A stretch of DNA of 34,098 bases from Acidobacteriota bacterium. Lineage in GTDB: Bacteria; Acidobacteriota; Terriglobia; Terriglobales; Acidobacteriaceae. A model generated the notes under the pieces. That model was not told the origin of the DNA. It was given only the letters and a program-made list of their open reading frames with translations, and searched no databases. Positions 1-7,482 of this stretch are shown piece by piece. Position numbers and translations under genes: made by a program. How positions within the stretch are numbered: position 1 is the stretch's first letter; every line of letters starts with the position of its first letter. Location: assembly GCA_021793595.1 (NCBI GenBank), contig JAJYSL010000029.1:1-34098 (forward strand), given 5' to 3'.

Positions 1-1
1 C

Positions 2-637
2 TCACCCACGCGCCATACGCACTTTCATTTCGCGGCGTTGAATATCGCGAGCACTAAAGTCGTTCAGAATCGTGTAGCCTGCAATGTAGTCTCCCGCCTT
101 CGCTGCGGGAATATCGCGCCCCTCTCGACCGATAATCACGGCTAACTCCAACTCATAATCGAATCGCTCCGTGAACGAAGGCCACAGCACATCCTGGTCT
201 GTCCCAATCAAATTATGATGGCCCGTTTGATAGTAGACCGGGAATTCATACCACTCCTGCGGCATTGCCTCGCCACGTTTTTCAAACCCCATTTTCACAT
301 GCGCTTCGAAAGCAAAAAAATCGCGAACCGACCGCGCATCCGGCAGTGGCGTCCGCAAGCGAATCTCGTCCCATCGATAGCGAAGCGTCTCATCGCGCTT
401 GCCAACCCGTAAATCCGCGGGGAAGCTCGCAATCGCCTTCCGCGCTTCCTCCATCGAAACATCTCCGCCGTCTAACAAGCCAAGCAGCGATGGTGGAACC
501 AGCGCATCCGCCAACCGGGCGTTCCCTGCGGCTCGCGCTGCGGCAAAATTCAAATCGATCACGCCGTTGTCATCAACAGCGCCCAATCGGCTCTGCCATC
601 CCAGGGGCGTGTGGACCTCAAACGTGCACAGTCTCAT
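2..637 (-). CDS. Fumarylacetoacetate hydrolase family protein, apparently truncated at the window edge
   Basis: The likely role is the last step of homogentisate catabolism, hydrolysis of fumarylacetoacetate to fumarate and acetoacetate. This is inferred from the family and from the position 8 nt downstream of the HPPD gene. The start ATG has an AAGGA ribosome site overlapping the HPPD stop codon, which suggests translational coupling. The N-terminal about 100 residues look like the FAH leader domain. The metal-binding part of the FAH fold follows, with YELELAVIIG (E-x-E ligands) and NDFSARDIQ. The frame hits TGA at positions 2-4 after only 211 residues, about ten residues past ARDIQ, where homologues continue for roughly 100 more. 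Only one base lies beyond the stop, so I cannot tell a frameshift from a true truncation. Family assignment is secure; the exact substrate and intactness are not. Confidence 0.8.
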   Translation of the reverse strand: MRLCTFEVHTPLGWQSRLGAVDDNGVIDLNFAAARAAGNARLADALVPPSLLGLLDGGDVSMEEARKAIASFPADLRVGKRDETLRYRWDEIRLRTPLPDARSVRDFFAFEAHVKMGFEKRGEAMPQEWYEFPVYYQTGHHNLIGTDQDVLWPSFTERFDYELELAVIIGREGRDIPAAKAGDYIAGYTILNDFSARDIQRREMKVRMARG

Positions 638-645
638 GCCTGTCC

Positions 646-1785
646 TTACAAGTTGCCGCGAAGTCCCTGCTCGCGTTCGATCGCCTCAAACAGCGCTTTA
701 AAATTTCCCTTGCCGAAACTGCGGCCGCCCTTGCGCTGGATAATCTCAAAAAACACGGTCGGACGATCCTCGACCGGACGAGTGAAAATCTGCAGCAAAT
801 ATCCCTCCTCGTCCCGATCGACCAGCAGGTTCAGCCGCTTCAATTCCTCCACCGGTTCGTCGATATTGCCCACCCGCTTCTCCAGTTCGTGGTAGTACGT
901 GTCCGGCACCCGCAAAAACTCCACGCCTTGCTCGCGCAACCTGCTTACCGTGGTCAAAATGTCATCCGTCGCCAGCGCCAGGTGCTGCGCGCCGGGCCCT
1001 TGATAAAAGTCCAGATATTCCTCAATCTGCGACTTCTTTCGTCCCTCCGCCGGCTCATTGATCGGAAACTTCACCCGCCCGTTCCCGTTCGACATCACCT
1101 TCGACATCAGCGCGGAATACTCGGTCGAAATATCCTTATCGTCGAAGCTCTGGAACATCTCGAAGCCCATCACGTCGCGATAAAAATCCACCATCGCGTT
1201 CATTTCATTCCAGCCGACATTTCCCACCACGTGGTCGATATATTTCAGCCCCACCGGCCGCACCACAGGATCATGGGTCACATGTTGAAAGCCCGGCAGG
1301 AAAATTCCCTGATAGTTCTTGCGTTCCACAAAGGTGTGGATGGTGTCGCCATAGGTTGCGATCGACGCCATTGTGACCGCCCCCTGCTTGTCCTCCAGCG
1401 TCCACGGCTCGCGCACGCTGCGCGCTCCTCGACGCGTTGTCTCCAGCCACGCAGAGGTAGCGTCGTCCACCCACAAAGCAATATCCTTGATTCCGTCGCC
1501 ATGCTTGGCAATGTGATCTGCGATGGCATTATCGGCGCGCAGCGGAGTAGTCAGCACAAAGCGCACTTTCCCCTGCTCCACCACATACGAAGCGCGATCG
1601 CGCAGTCCCGTCTCGGGTCCGGCGTAGGCAACCCGCTTCATGCCGAAAGCAGCGCGATAGAAGTAGGCCGCCTGTCGCGCGTTGCCGACATAAAACTCGA
1701 CATAATCGGTGCCATTCAGCGGCAGAAAGTCGCTTTTCGTCGCGTTTGCGGGTTGCAGCGATGGGTGCTTGGCGGTAGCTGGCAT
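646..1785 (-). CDS. hppD: 4-hydroxyphenylpyruvate dioxygenase
   Basis: This cytoplasmic non-haem Fe(II) enzyme converts 4-hydroxyphenylpyruvate to homogentisate in tyrosine catabolism. The 379-residue product has two vicinal-oxygen-chelate halves. The C-terminal half carries the 2-His-1-Glu iron triad: His185 in KYIDHVVGNV, His268 in GAQHLALATDD and Glu347 in FFEIIQRKGG. The length fits the bacterial family (about 350-380). Two ATGs sit side by side at 1788 and 1785. A strong GGGAGGG at 1791-1797 lies 2 nt from the first and 5 nt from the second, so 1785 is preferred. The open frame continues upstream to 1842 but without conserved sequence. It is followed 8 nt later by the FAH-family gene and is divergent from the phenylalanine hydroxylase gene at 2024, so the three genes share one pathway. 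Confidence 0.96.
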   Translation of the reverse strand: MPATAKHPSLQPANATKSDFLPLNGTDYVEFYVGNARQAAYFYRAAFGMKRVAYAGPETGLRDRASYVVEQGKVRFVLTTPLRADNAIADHIAKHGDGIKDIALWVDDATSAWLETTRRGARSVREPWTLEDKQGAVTMASIATYGDTIHTFVERKNYQGIFLPGFQHVTHDPVVRPVGLKYIDHVVGNVGWNEMNAMVDFYRDVMGFEMFQSFDDKDISTEYSALMSKVMSNGNGRVKFPINEPAEGRKKSQIEEYLDFYQGPGAQHLALATDDILTTVSRLREQGVEFLRVPDTYYHELEKRVGNIDEPVEELKRLNLLVDRDEEGYLLQIFTRPVEDRPTVFFEIIQRKGGRSFGKGNFKALFEAIEREQGLRGNL

Positions 1786-2023
1786 CATATCCCTCCCTGT
1801 AAGATGCGGCGTATCTTCACCGAACCTTCGGCTGATCGGCAACCTACCACAATATACCCGCAGCCCAAGACTTGCCTACACACCTGTGGGTGCCGATTTT
1901 TATCTCTTCCTGGTGCCGTCAAATGAAGCAATTGACAGGTCTGCATCGGCAACGGCATCCTAGAAGGTTTAGCTCGGCTGCTTTTCGGCGTACATTGCTC
2001 AGCGCAGTGGAGGAACCTTCACC

Positions 2024-2803
2024 ATGGCAATTCATCAGGAGCATTTGACGGCCGCGCAACAGAAGAACGAGCAGCTGGTCGCCGCCCGCGCCTATCTGAT
2101 CGACCAGGATTGGGCTGCCTACACACCCGATCAGCACGCCACGTGGTCGGAGCTGGTGCGTCGCTGCATGCCGCAATTGCGTCAGTACGCCTGCCAGGAA
2201 TATCTCAATGGCTTTCAGCAGATCGGGCTGCGCGAGGACAGCATTCCCAACCTGGGCGCCGTCTCCGCCAAGCTGGAGCCGCGCACTGGTTGGAACTCGA
2301 CCCCGGTCTCCGGCTATCTTCCCGCCGACGCTTTTTTTGAGATGTTGGCGGCGCGCCGTTTTCCAACCACCACCACGCTGCGCGACCGCAGCTCGCTTGA
2401 GTACACTCCGGAGCCCGACATTTTCCACGACGTCTTCGGTCACGTTCCCATGCACGCTCACCCGGTATTCGCAGATTTTCTGCATGAGTATGGCCGGATC
2501 TGCAGCCATCTCACCGATCGCCCGGAAGATATGACGCGCATGGGCAGGCTGTTCTGGTTCACCGTCGAATTTGGCGTAATCCGCCAGGACGGCCGCACCA
2601 AGGTCTATGGCAGTGGATTGATTTCCTCTCACGGAGAATGCTCCTACGTCGTCGAGCGCGGCCCAGAGATTCGCGACTTCAATCTCGACCAGGTACTGGA
2701 ACACGAGTTTTCCATCTCAGAAATGCAGCCCGTGCTGTACGCTGTCGAATCGTTCCAGCAGATTTATGAGGCCGCACAGGAAGCCGGTCGCCACCTGGGT
2801 TGA
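2024..2803 (+). CDS. phhA: Phenylalanine 4-monooxygenase
   Basis: It hydroxylates phenylalanine to tyrosine using tetrahydropterin and oxygen. The 259-residue product matches the single-domain bacterial enzyme, without the N-terminal ACT domain of animal homologues. The iron ligands are His135 and His140 in DIFHDVFGHVP and Glu182 in FWFTVEFG. A GGAGG at 2009-2013 precedes the ATG by 10 nt. The gene is divergent from hppD across about 240 bp. No pterin-4a-carbinolamine dehydratase (phhB) or tyrosine aminotransferase is in the window, so both must be encoded elsewhere. Together with hppD and the FAH-like gene it covers the entry, ring-rearrangement and exit steps of Phe/Tyr breakdown; homogentisate dioxygenase is not seen. 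Confidence 0.96.
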   Translation: MAIHQEHLTAAQQKNEQLVAARAYLIDQDWAAYTPDQHATWSELVRRCMPQLRQYACQEYLNGFQQIGLREDSIPNLGAVSAKLEPRTGWNSTPVSGYLPADAFFEMLAARRFPTTTTLRDRSSLEYTPEPDIFHDVFGHVPMHAHPVFADFLHEYGRICSHLTDRPEDMTRMGRLFWFTVEFGVIRQDGRTKVYGSGLISSHGECSYVVERGPEIRDFNLDQVLEHEFSISEMQPVLYAVESFQQIYEAAQEAGRHLG

Positions 2804-2874
2804 AAAGATTCACAGAATCGCAACCTGTTTGGTAGACAATTAGGTGTACCCTTTTCAGGCCACGGAGGAACTGC

Positions 2875-3546
2875 GTGCCGCGAATCCATTACCAGCAACA
2901 GCTGGCGCAACTGAAAGACAAGCTGCTCGCCATGGCGGCACTGGCGCAGCAAACCATGGATTGCGCCATGGATGGCTATCTTAAATCCGACATGGTCCTG
3001 TTGCACCACGTCCAGGAAAACGAGGCGGCCATTAATGCTGCCGAGCGTTCCGTCGACGAAATGGCCTATGACTTGATGGCGATGGAACAGCCGATGGCTA
3101 TCGACTTGCGCTTCCTGCTGGCCGTCATCAAGATTAATGGTGACCTGGAACGAATTGGCGACCAGTCGGTAAATATCGCCGAACGCGCTACGGAGTTGTT
3201 GCAAATGGAGCACGCCGAGCTGTCCGTGAACCTGCATCAAATGGGCGAGCTGACTGAGCAGATGATTCGCATTGCGCTGCAATCGCTGCTGGACGGCGAT
3301 GCCACCATGGCGAAGTCTGTTCTTGCCCTCGACAACGATCTCGATCAGATGAATCGGCAGGTTCACCAGGCCATGATCCTTGCCATTCAAGAGCATCCCG
3401 AATGGACCGAGCAGGCGCTTAACACCATTATCATTTCGCGCAACCTGGAACGCATCGGCGACCACGCCACCAACATTGCCGAAGATGTCATCTTCTGGGT
3501 GCACGGTGCCGATGTCCGCCACCAGCTCAGCCTCGCCACCGATTAA
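2875..3546 (+). CDS. phoU: PhoU-type phosphate regulator
   Basis: PhoU proteins damp signalling from the Pst phosphate transporter to the PhoR/PhoB two-component system. The 223-residue product is all-helical with two tandem PhoU repeats. Each repeat has the metal-binding E-R-x-x-D-x-x-x-N type motif: LERIGDQSVNIAE (Glu92, Asp96) and LERIGDHATNIAE (Glu192, Asp196). The start is GTG at 2875, chosen because GGAGG at 2864-2868 sits 6 nt upstream. No pst or phoRB gene lies nearby: phhA is upstream and marR is 103 bp downstream, so this copy is detached from the usual operon. Family assignment is firm; the partner is unknown. Confidence 0.95.
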   Translation: MPRIHYQQQLAQLKDKLLAMAALAQQTMDCAMDGYLKSDMVLLHHVQENEAAINAAERSVDEMAYDLMAMEQPMAIDLRFLLAVIKINGDLERIGDQSVNIAERATELLQMEHAELSVNLHQMGELTEQMIRIALQSLLDGDATMAKSVLALDNDLDQMNRQVHQAMILAIQEHPEWTEQALNTIIISRNLERIGDHATNIAEDVIFWVHGADVRHQLSLATD

Positions 3547-3610
3547 CGCGCCTCTCTCTACTCAGTTTCGCCCCTGCCTCCACTCGCGATCCACCGCGCG
3601 CGATGGTATC

Positions 3611-3620
3611 TGTTATAACA
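3611..3620. promoter_or_regulatory. Perfect palindrome TGTTATAACA upstream of marR, possible autoregulatory operator
   Basis: TGTTATAACA reads the same on both strands and lies 30 bp before the marR start. MarR-family dimers bind AT-rich palindromes of this general kind, often in their own promoters. The palindrome is embedded in a possible -10 region. The role is inferred from position and symmetry only. Confidence 0.4.
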
Positions 3621-3649
3621 AGCATGTCGCAAGCACACACGCCAAGCAT

Positions 3650-4207
3650 ATGATTGCCCCCAAGAAAACGTCCCCGCAGGCTAAATCCACAGCACGCAAG
3701 CCATCGGCTCGGAATCCAAAGCCCATAGGCCTGCAGGCAGAATTGCGCCAGACAAAATCCTTCGCCAGCCTGCATGCCGAAGCTTTCCTGAACCTTGTCC
3801 GCACTTCGGCCCAGATGCAGCACGCGCTCCACCTGCGGCTGAAGCCCTATGGCCTTACTGAAACGCAATACAATTCGCTGCGGATTTTACGCGGCGCCGG
3901 CGCTGTTGGATTGACCTGCGCTGAGATTGCCGAACGGCTGGTCAGTCAGGACCCGGACATTACTCGATTGGTGGAACGCCTGCAGCGGCAGGGACTGGTG
4001 CGCAGAGAACGGGGAGAAAAAGATCGTCGCGTGGTCCTGACGAAAATTACTGCCGCGGGACTTGATCGACTGAAGGAAGCGGATCCCATGGTGAACAGCA
4101 CGGTACATGCGCTGCTCTCCCATCTCTCTTCAGCAGAATTGAAAACAATGATCGATCTGTTGGAAAGGGCCCGGCTGTTCGCCGAGCCCTCGAATCCAAA
4201 CGGATAG
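3650..4207 (+). CDS. MarR-family transcriptional regulator
   Basis: This is a winged-helix DNA-binding repressor of 185 residues. The helix-turn-helix lies around residues 87-115 (LTCAEIAERL through ITRLVERLQRQGLV). The wing carries the family signature GEKDRRVVLTKITAAG, including the D-R-R that contacts the minor groove. Residues 1-35 are Lys/Ser/Pro-rich and look disordered. The frame is open upstream into phoU, but ATG 3650 is the only ATG before the conserved region. It has no clear ribosome site. A 16-codon ORF starting at ATG 3603 ends with TGA overlapping this ATG (ATGA), so expression may depend on translational coupling. Target genes and ligand cannot be told; autoregulation through the palindrome at 3611-3620 is plausible. 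Confidence 0.88.
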   Translation: MIAPKKTSPQAKSTARKPSARNPKPIGLQAELRQTKSFASLHAEAFLNLVRTSAQMQHALHLRLKPYGLTETQYNSLRILRGAGAVGLTCAEIAERLVSQDPDITRLVERLQRQGLVRRERGEKDRRVVLTKITAAGLDRLKEADPMVNSTVHALLSHLSSAELKTMIDLLERARLFAEPSNPNG

Positions 4208-4216
4208 GTCTGCGCC

Positions 4217-5056
4217 TCAGGGACGAAGTCGACCTACGTTGATTTCCTGTACCGTTGCTTTGCCCGTTCCGGTATTCACCGATGGCTGCTTCAACAACTG
4301 GTGGTGCAGGCAATACAGCGCCAATTCAAGGCGATCAGACACTCCCAGCTTGTCGTAAATCTTGCGCAGGTAATTCTTCACCACTTGTTCCGTGGTGCCA
4401 ATCTTGTAGGCAATTTCCTTGTTGCGCATGCCCTGCGTCACGCAGGCGATAATCGACAGTTCCTTCGGAGAAAGCCGCGGCTGCAGCTTCGGATTGGTAA
4501 GGTTGTTGGCCTCGGTGCGATAGGCCTCGATCACCCAGCTGACGGATTGATTGTCAATCCAGGTTTCTCCATCCGCAATCTTGCGCACACAGCGAATCAG
4601 CAGGTCAGGAGAGATCGATCGCGAGATGACTCCGCGCACTCCGCGACGATACAGATCCACGATGAACGTTTCACTGTTCTCGCTCACTTGAACGATCAGC
4701 TTCGCGTTCGGGGCGCGCTTCAACATGTCGGGAATCGCTTCCGCCTGGCCGGAGATCATGCCTCCATCCAGCAATACGATATCGGACGGATAGCGTTCCA
4801 GCGCAGCCAGCAGCCCGGGATAGTTCTCGGCCTGCGCCACCACGCGCATGTCGTCCTCAACAGCAAAAATCTTGCGGATCCCTACCCGGTAAATGGCTTG
4901 CGAGTCGGCGAGCAGAATGCGGATTCCGGCAGCTTCTTCGTTCGGTCCCGAAGAACTTTTCTCCGGAACAGCAATCAGCCCGGACTCGGGTGTCGAATCG
5001 GAGCTGGAGTTCGAATTCATGAGCTTCTTCGTTGCATCGGCAGAAATGACAGGCAT
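4217..5056 (-). CDS. LuxR/NarL-type response regulator with atypical receiver domain
   Basis: The 279-residue protein has a disordered Ser-rich N-terminus (1-43), a receiver domain (about 44-170) and a LuxR helix-turn-helix (about 193-255). The DNA-binding domain has RLSPKELSIIACVTQGMRNKEIAYKIG followed by a recognition helix in TTEQVVKNYLRKIYDKLGV. The receiver keeps the phospho-acceptor Asp97 in DIVLLDGGM. Only one of the paired acidic residues is evident (Asp51, followed by Ser52), and Arg146 stands where the conserved Lys of the GYLLK-type motif is usual. Phosphorylation control may therefore be altered. The start ATG follows the PilZ gene stop by 8 nt with a TGAGG that overlaps that stop, so the two are co-transcribed and probably coupled. 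No histidine kinase is adjacent. The regulon is unknown. Confidence 0.9.
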   Translation of the reverse strand: MPVISADATKKLMNSNSSSDSTPESGLIAVPEKSSSGPNEEAAGIRILLADSQAIYRVGIRKIFAVEDDMRVVAQAENYPGLLAALERYPSDIVLLDGGMISGQAEAIPDMLKRAPNAKLIVQVSENSETFIVDLYRRGVRGVISRSISPDLLIRCVRKIADGETWIDNQSVSWVIEAYRTEANNLTNPKLQPRLSPKELSIIACVTQGMRNKEIAYKIGTTEQVVKNYLRKIYDKLGVSDRLELALYCLHHQLLKQPSVNTGTGKATVQEINVGRLRP

Positions 5057-5064
5057 ACTGTGCC

Positions 5065-5406
5065 TCAGGAGAGCATTTCGTAGTTATCAATAACAGTGGC
5101 AACTTCTACGTGTTCTGGACTTTTTCTGTAGGATCGGATCACTCGACCGCAGCAATGCACCCGTACATCGTCAAACGTCCCCAGTGTCGCTGAGGGCATG
5201 ATCATCTCAACTTCAATAGCGCTCCCCGCTTCCAGAATGCGGGAGAACGAAAGCAACAAACCGCTGGCGGAAACGTTAATGGTCTCGGCTTCCTCTTCGC
5301 CTTTGTCCGTCTGAATCTTTACTTTCATCCGAACAGGAAAACGAACAGAATTTCGCAGTTCCAAAACGGAGCCAGAGTGAGGGTTCTTCTGGACTGGTTC
5401 ATGCAC
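5065..5406 (-). CDS. PilZ-domain protein, probable c-di-GMP receptor
   Basis: This single-domain 113-residue protein has both halves of the c-di-GMP binding signature: the RxxxR motif in LRNSVRFPV (Arg18, Arg22) and the [D/N]xSxxG motif in INVSASGLLL. The rest is the expected beta-barrel. The start is GTG at 5406, with a GGAG about 8 nt upstream. An ATG slightly downstream is out of frame. It is the first gene of a two-gene unit with the response regulator, separated by 8 nt, which suggests that c-di-GMP sensing and transcriptional output are linked. Binding is inferred from the motifs and has not been shown. Confidence 0.88.
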   Translation of the reverse strand: MHEPVQKNPHSGSVLELRNSVRFPVRMKVKIQTDKGEEEAETINVSASGLLLSFSRILEAGSAIEVEMIMPSATLGTFDDVRVHCCGRVIRSYRKSPEHVEVATVIDNYEMLS

Positions 5407-5527
5407 GGGAGATCACTCCAACTCGGATTTGTACAGAGCCAAACCAGGCCCTCTCTGCAAGTTATGTTCTGAGAAACCAGAATACATGGATTAGTCACAC
5501 TTGCACAGTTACTAGTAAGAGTCACGA

Positions 5528-5579
5528 CGGTAACTTAACAGTTATTACCGACAACAAGCAAGATGTGACAATTCGGTAA
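5528..5579. repeat. Three CGGTAA half-sites upstream of the PilZ/response-regulator unit
   Basis: CGGTAA at 5528-5533 and TTACCG at 5545-5550 form an inverted pair with 11 bp between them. A third CGGTAA lies at 5574-5579. They sit in the roughly 210-bp gap between the PilZ gene start and the thiD stop. A regulator binding site is possible, but chance recurrence cannot be excluded. Nothing else stands out in this gap. Confidence 0.35.
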
Positions 5580-5615
5580 TGCGGATATCTTTTGATGAGA
5601 TCAAAGCTTGATAGG

Positions 5616-6506
5616 CTAAATCTTTTCCCATGAATGGTTTATCGGCCCGTGCCCCATTCCTATCGGAGTTGCGTGCCGAAGCGCACCCGTAACATAATGC
5701 TTGACATTCGCCACTGCCTCGGAAGCCTCATCCCCCGATGCGATCCGGGCGGCAAGGGCTGACGAGAAGGTACATCCCGTCCCATGCGTGGAACTGGTCT
5801 CCACTCTTTCACCCGGAAACCACCGGCATATACCGTCAATCATCAGCAGATCGTCTGGAGTTTTCGCGTGTCCACCGGTCACAACGATCTTCAGCGCTGC
5901 ATTTCCAACGCTGGTCGCCATCCGATACAGTTCGTGAGCTTTCTTCTCCGTTTCTTCGCTATTTGTCGGCGCCGAACCGCGCGTCAAAACAGCCAGTTCG
6001 GCCAAGTTCGGAGTAATCCAGTTTGCCCGCGCCAGCCCTGCCCGACGCAAGATCTCGCATCCCTCCGAATCCAGTAAGTCCTTGCCAGAGCTGGACTTCA
6101 TCACCGGATCCAGCACAACCGGCACGTTTTTTTGCCCATCCAGCCACGCCATAACGGCTGCAGCGACCTCTGCCGTGCCCAACATTCCTACTTTAATTGC
6201 GTCGAAGCATACATCCTCTGCCAGACACTCCAGCGTCTCAGTCACGGTGCTGGGATCCAGTGGAATGACCTTCCGAACCCCCTGGGTGGACTGGATGGTA
6301 AGCGCCGTGATGGACGCCATGCCGTAGACTCCCATCGCGGCAAAGGTTTTCAAGTCCGCCAACACACCCGCCCCGGCCGATGGATCGTAACCGGCGATAG
6401 AAAGAACGATGAGCGGTGAGCTTGGGTTGGCGCTTGGTTTTGGGCCGGAAGGCAAGACCGAAGCCTGAACGCCGGCGATGGAACGATCTGGGAAATGAGG
6501 CGGCAA
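5616..6506 (-). CDS. thiD: Hydroxymethylpyrimidine/phosphomethylpyrimidine kinase
   Basis: ThiD phosphorylates HMP and then HMP-phosphate to HMP-PP for thiamine synthesis. The ribokinase-fold signature is clear: the substrate loop SIAGYDPSAGAGVLADLKTF, DPVMKSSSG in the middle, and the anion-hole/cysteine motif THGTGCTFSSALAA near the C-terminus. The ORF gives 296 residues, about 30 more than the usual 260-270, because the first 30 residues are not conserved. The furthest start is TTG at 6506 with AGGAAA upstream. A shorter start nearer LIVLSIAGYD is possible, so the N-terminus is uncertain. No other thi gene is adjacent, and I saw no TPP-riboswitch core upstream. Confidence 0.93.
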   Translation of the reverse strand: MPPHFPDRSIAGVQASVLPSGPKPSANPSSPLIVLSIAGYDPSAGAGVLADLKTFAAMGVYGMASITALTIQSTQGVRKVIPLDPSTVTETLECLAEDVCFDAIKVGMLGTAEVAAAVMAWLDGQKNVPVVLDPVMKSSSGKDLLDSEGCEILRRAGLARANWITPNLAELAVLTRGSAPTNSEETEKKAHELYRMATSVGNAALKIVVTGGHAKTPDDLLMIDGICRWFPGERVETSSTHGTGCTFSSALAARIASGDEASEAVANVKHYVTGALRHATPIGMGHGPINHSWEKI

Positions 6507-6603
6507 GGCTTTTCCTGCGGTTCGGGACAGCCGTCAAGAAGCTGGACTGGAGCGCCCTTTATGGATACCACAAGCGGCTCGATTTTGCAAGCTAAATTTG
6601 CAA

Positions 6604-6652
6604 TAAGTCTATTTTTTTCATTGACTTAGCTGGCTCTTTCCAGATAGACTTA
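6604..6652 (+). promoter_or_regulatory. Long-range inverted repeat just before the rlpA ribosome site
   Basis: TAAGTCTAT (6604-6612) pairs perfectly with ATAGACTTA (6644-6652). A nested CTGG/CCAG stem lies at 6630-6633 and 6640-6643. The 3' arm ends 1 nt before the AGGAG ribosome site (6654-6658) of the next gene. A leader structure affecting translation, or a DNA operator, would both fit. A TTGACT at 6621-6626 inside the element could also be a -35 box. The function is inferred only. Confidence 0.4.
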
Positions 6653-6666
6653 CAGGAGATTCAGCA

Positions 6667-7275
6667 ATGGGAATTCTTAATCCAAATACGACCTTGATCA
6701 GTGCGAACGGTTCTCTCTCCATTCGTCGTGCTGTATCGATTGCGGCGGGCCTGTTCTGCGGTATTACGCTGACCCTCCACAGCCTCCAGCCCAACCACGG
6801 ACCCACGTCTGTGCTGGCCGAGGCAACGACGTCCAGCAACCGCCCTGCAACCGCCAAGACGACGCCTCCGACAAATCCTGCGAAGAAGATCCACGACTGG
6901 CACCAGATCGGTCTGGCGTCCTGGTACGGCCGCCAGTTTCAGGGAAAAGAAACGGCCGACGGGGAGTCGTTCAACATGTACGATCTGACCTGCGCCCATC
7001 GTTTCCTGCCGCTGGGTACGTGGGTAAAGGTGACCAATCTGCGTACCCGCAAATGGATCGTGGTGCGTGTCAACGACCGCGGCCCGGTTCCCGATACCAG
7101 GATTGCCGACCTGTCATCTGAAGCTGCCCACATGCTTGGGATGCGCGCCCGCGGTGTTACCCGAGTCCGTCTGGACGTGATTGACCCCAAGGCTGCCGTC
7201 GAAATTGCCCGCCTCGAGCGCATACGGATGGCCCGCGAGGCAGCCGAGCAATCCTCCATCGAAACCGGCGACTGA
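6667..7275 (+). CDS. rlpA: RlpA-like double-psi beta-barrel protein (septal/peptidoglycan)
   Basis: RlpA proteins are envelope proteins; some are lytic transglycosylases acting on stem-less glycan at the septum. The 202-residue product has an N-terminal hydrophobic segment (about 22-38) acting as signal anchor, a Thr/Pro-rich linker, and the RlpA barrel from about residue 80. Barrel motifs are GLASWYGRQFQGKETADGE, CAHRFLPLGTWVKVTN and VNDRGPVPDTRIADLS. His111 and Asp137 correspond to residues implicated in catalysis in Pseudomonas RlpA. No SPOR domain follows; the tail is a charged helix. There is no lipobox, so it is probably not a lipoprotein. The ATG is supported by AGGAG at 6654-6658, 8 nt upstream. 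Confidence 0.92.
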   Translation: MGILNPNTTLISANGSLSIRRAVSIAAGLFCGITLTLHSLQPNHGPTSVLAEATTSSNRPATAKTTPPTNPAKKIHDWHQIGLASWYGRQFQGKETADGESFNMYDLTCAHRFLPLGTWVKVTNLRTRKWIVVRVNDRGPVPDTRIADLSSEAAHMLGMRARGVTRVRLDVIDPKAAVEIARLERIRMAREAAEQSSIETGD

Positions 7276-7482
7276 GTTTCGCCACGATCCCCAGGCCTCT
7301 CGCCGCAACTGGAACCCAGCCTGGACGCTCCTTGCCGAAGATGGCTTTGCCGGTACTCGGGCGTCTACCTGAATCGACTTCCTCCGCCAGAAAACAGTTT
7401 GCCATCCCATCGTCTACCATTCGATCCACCATGCACCGCCAACCACCCGCCGCGACCCGCACACGCCGGAAGGAGAAATTTC

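Noticed and set aside
265..1926. Long plus-strand ORF (553 codons) opposite hppD and the FAH-like gene
   Set aside because: It is antisense to two genes with clear motifs, has low-complexity His/Arg/Leu-rich composition and no ribosome site.
6507..6666. Possible TPP riboswitch ahead of thiD
   Set aside because: The minus-strand leader lacks the CUGAGA and the conserved 3' core of TPP riboswitches.
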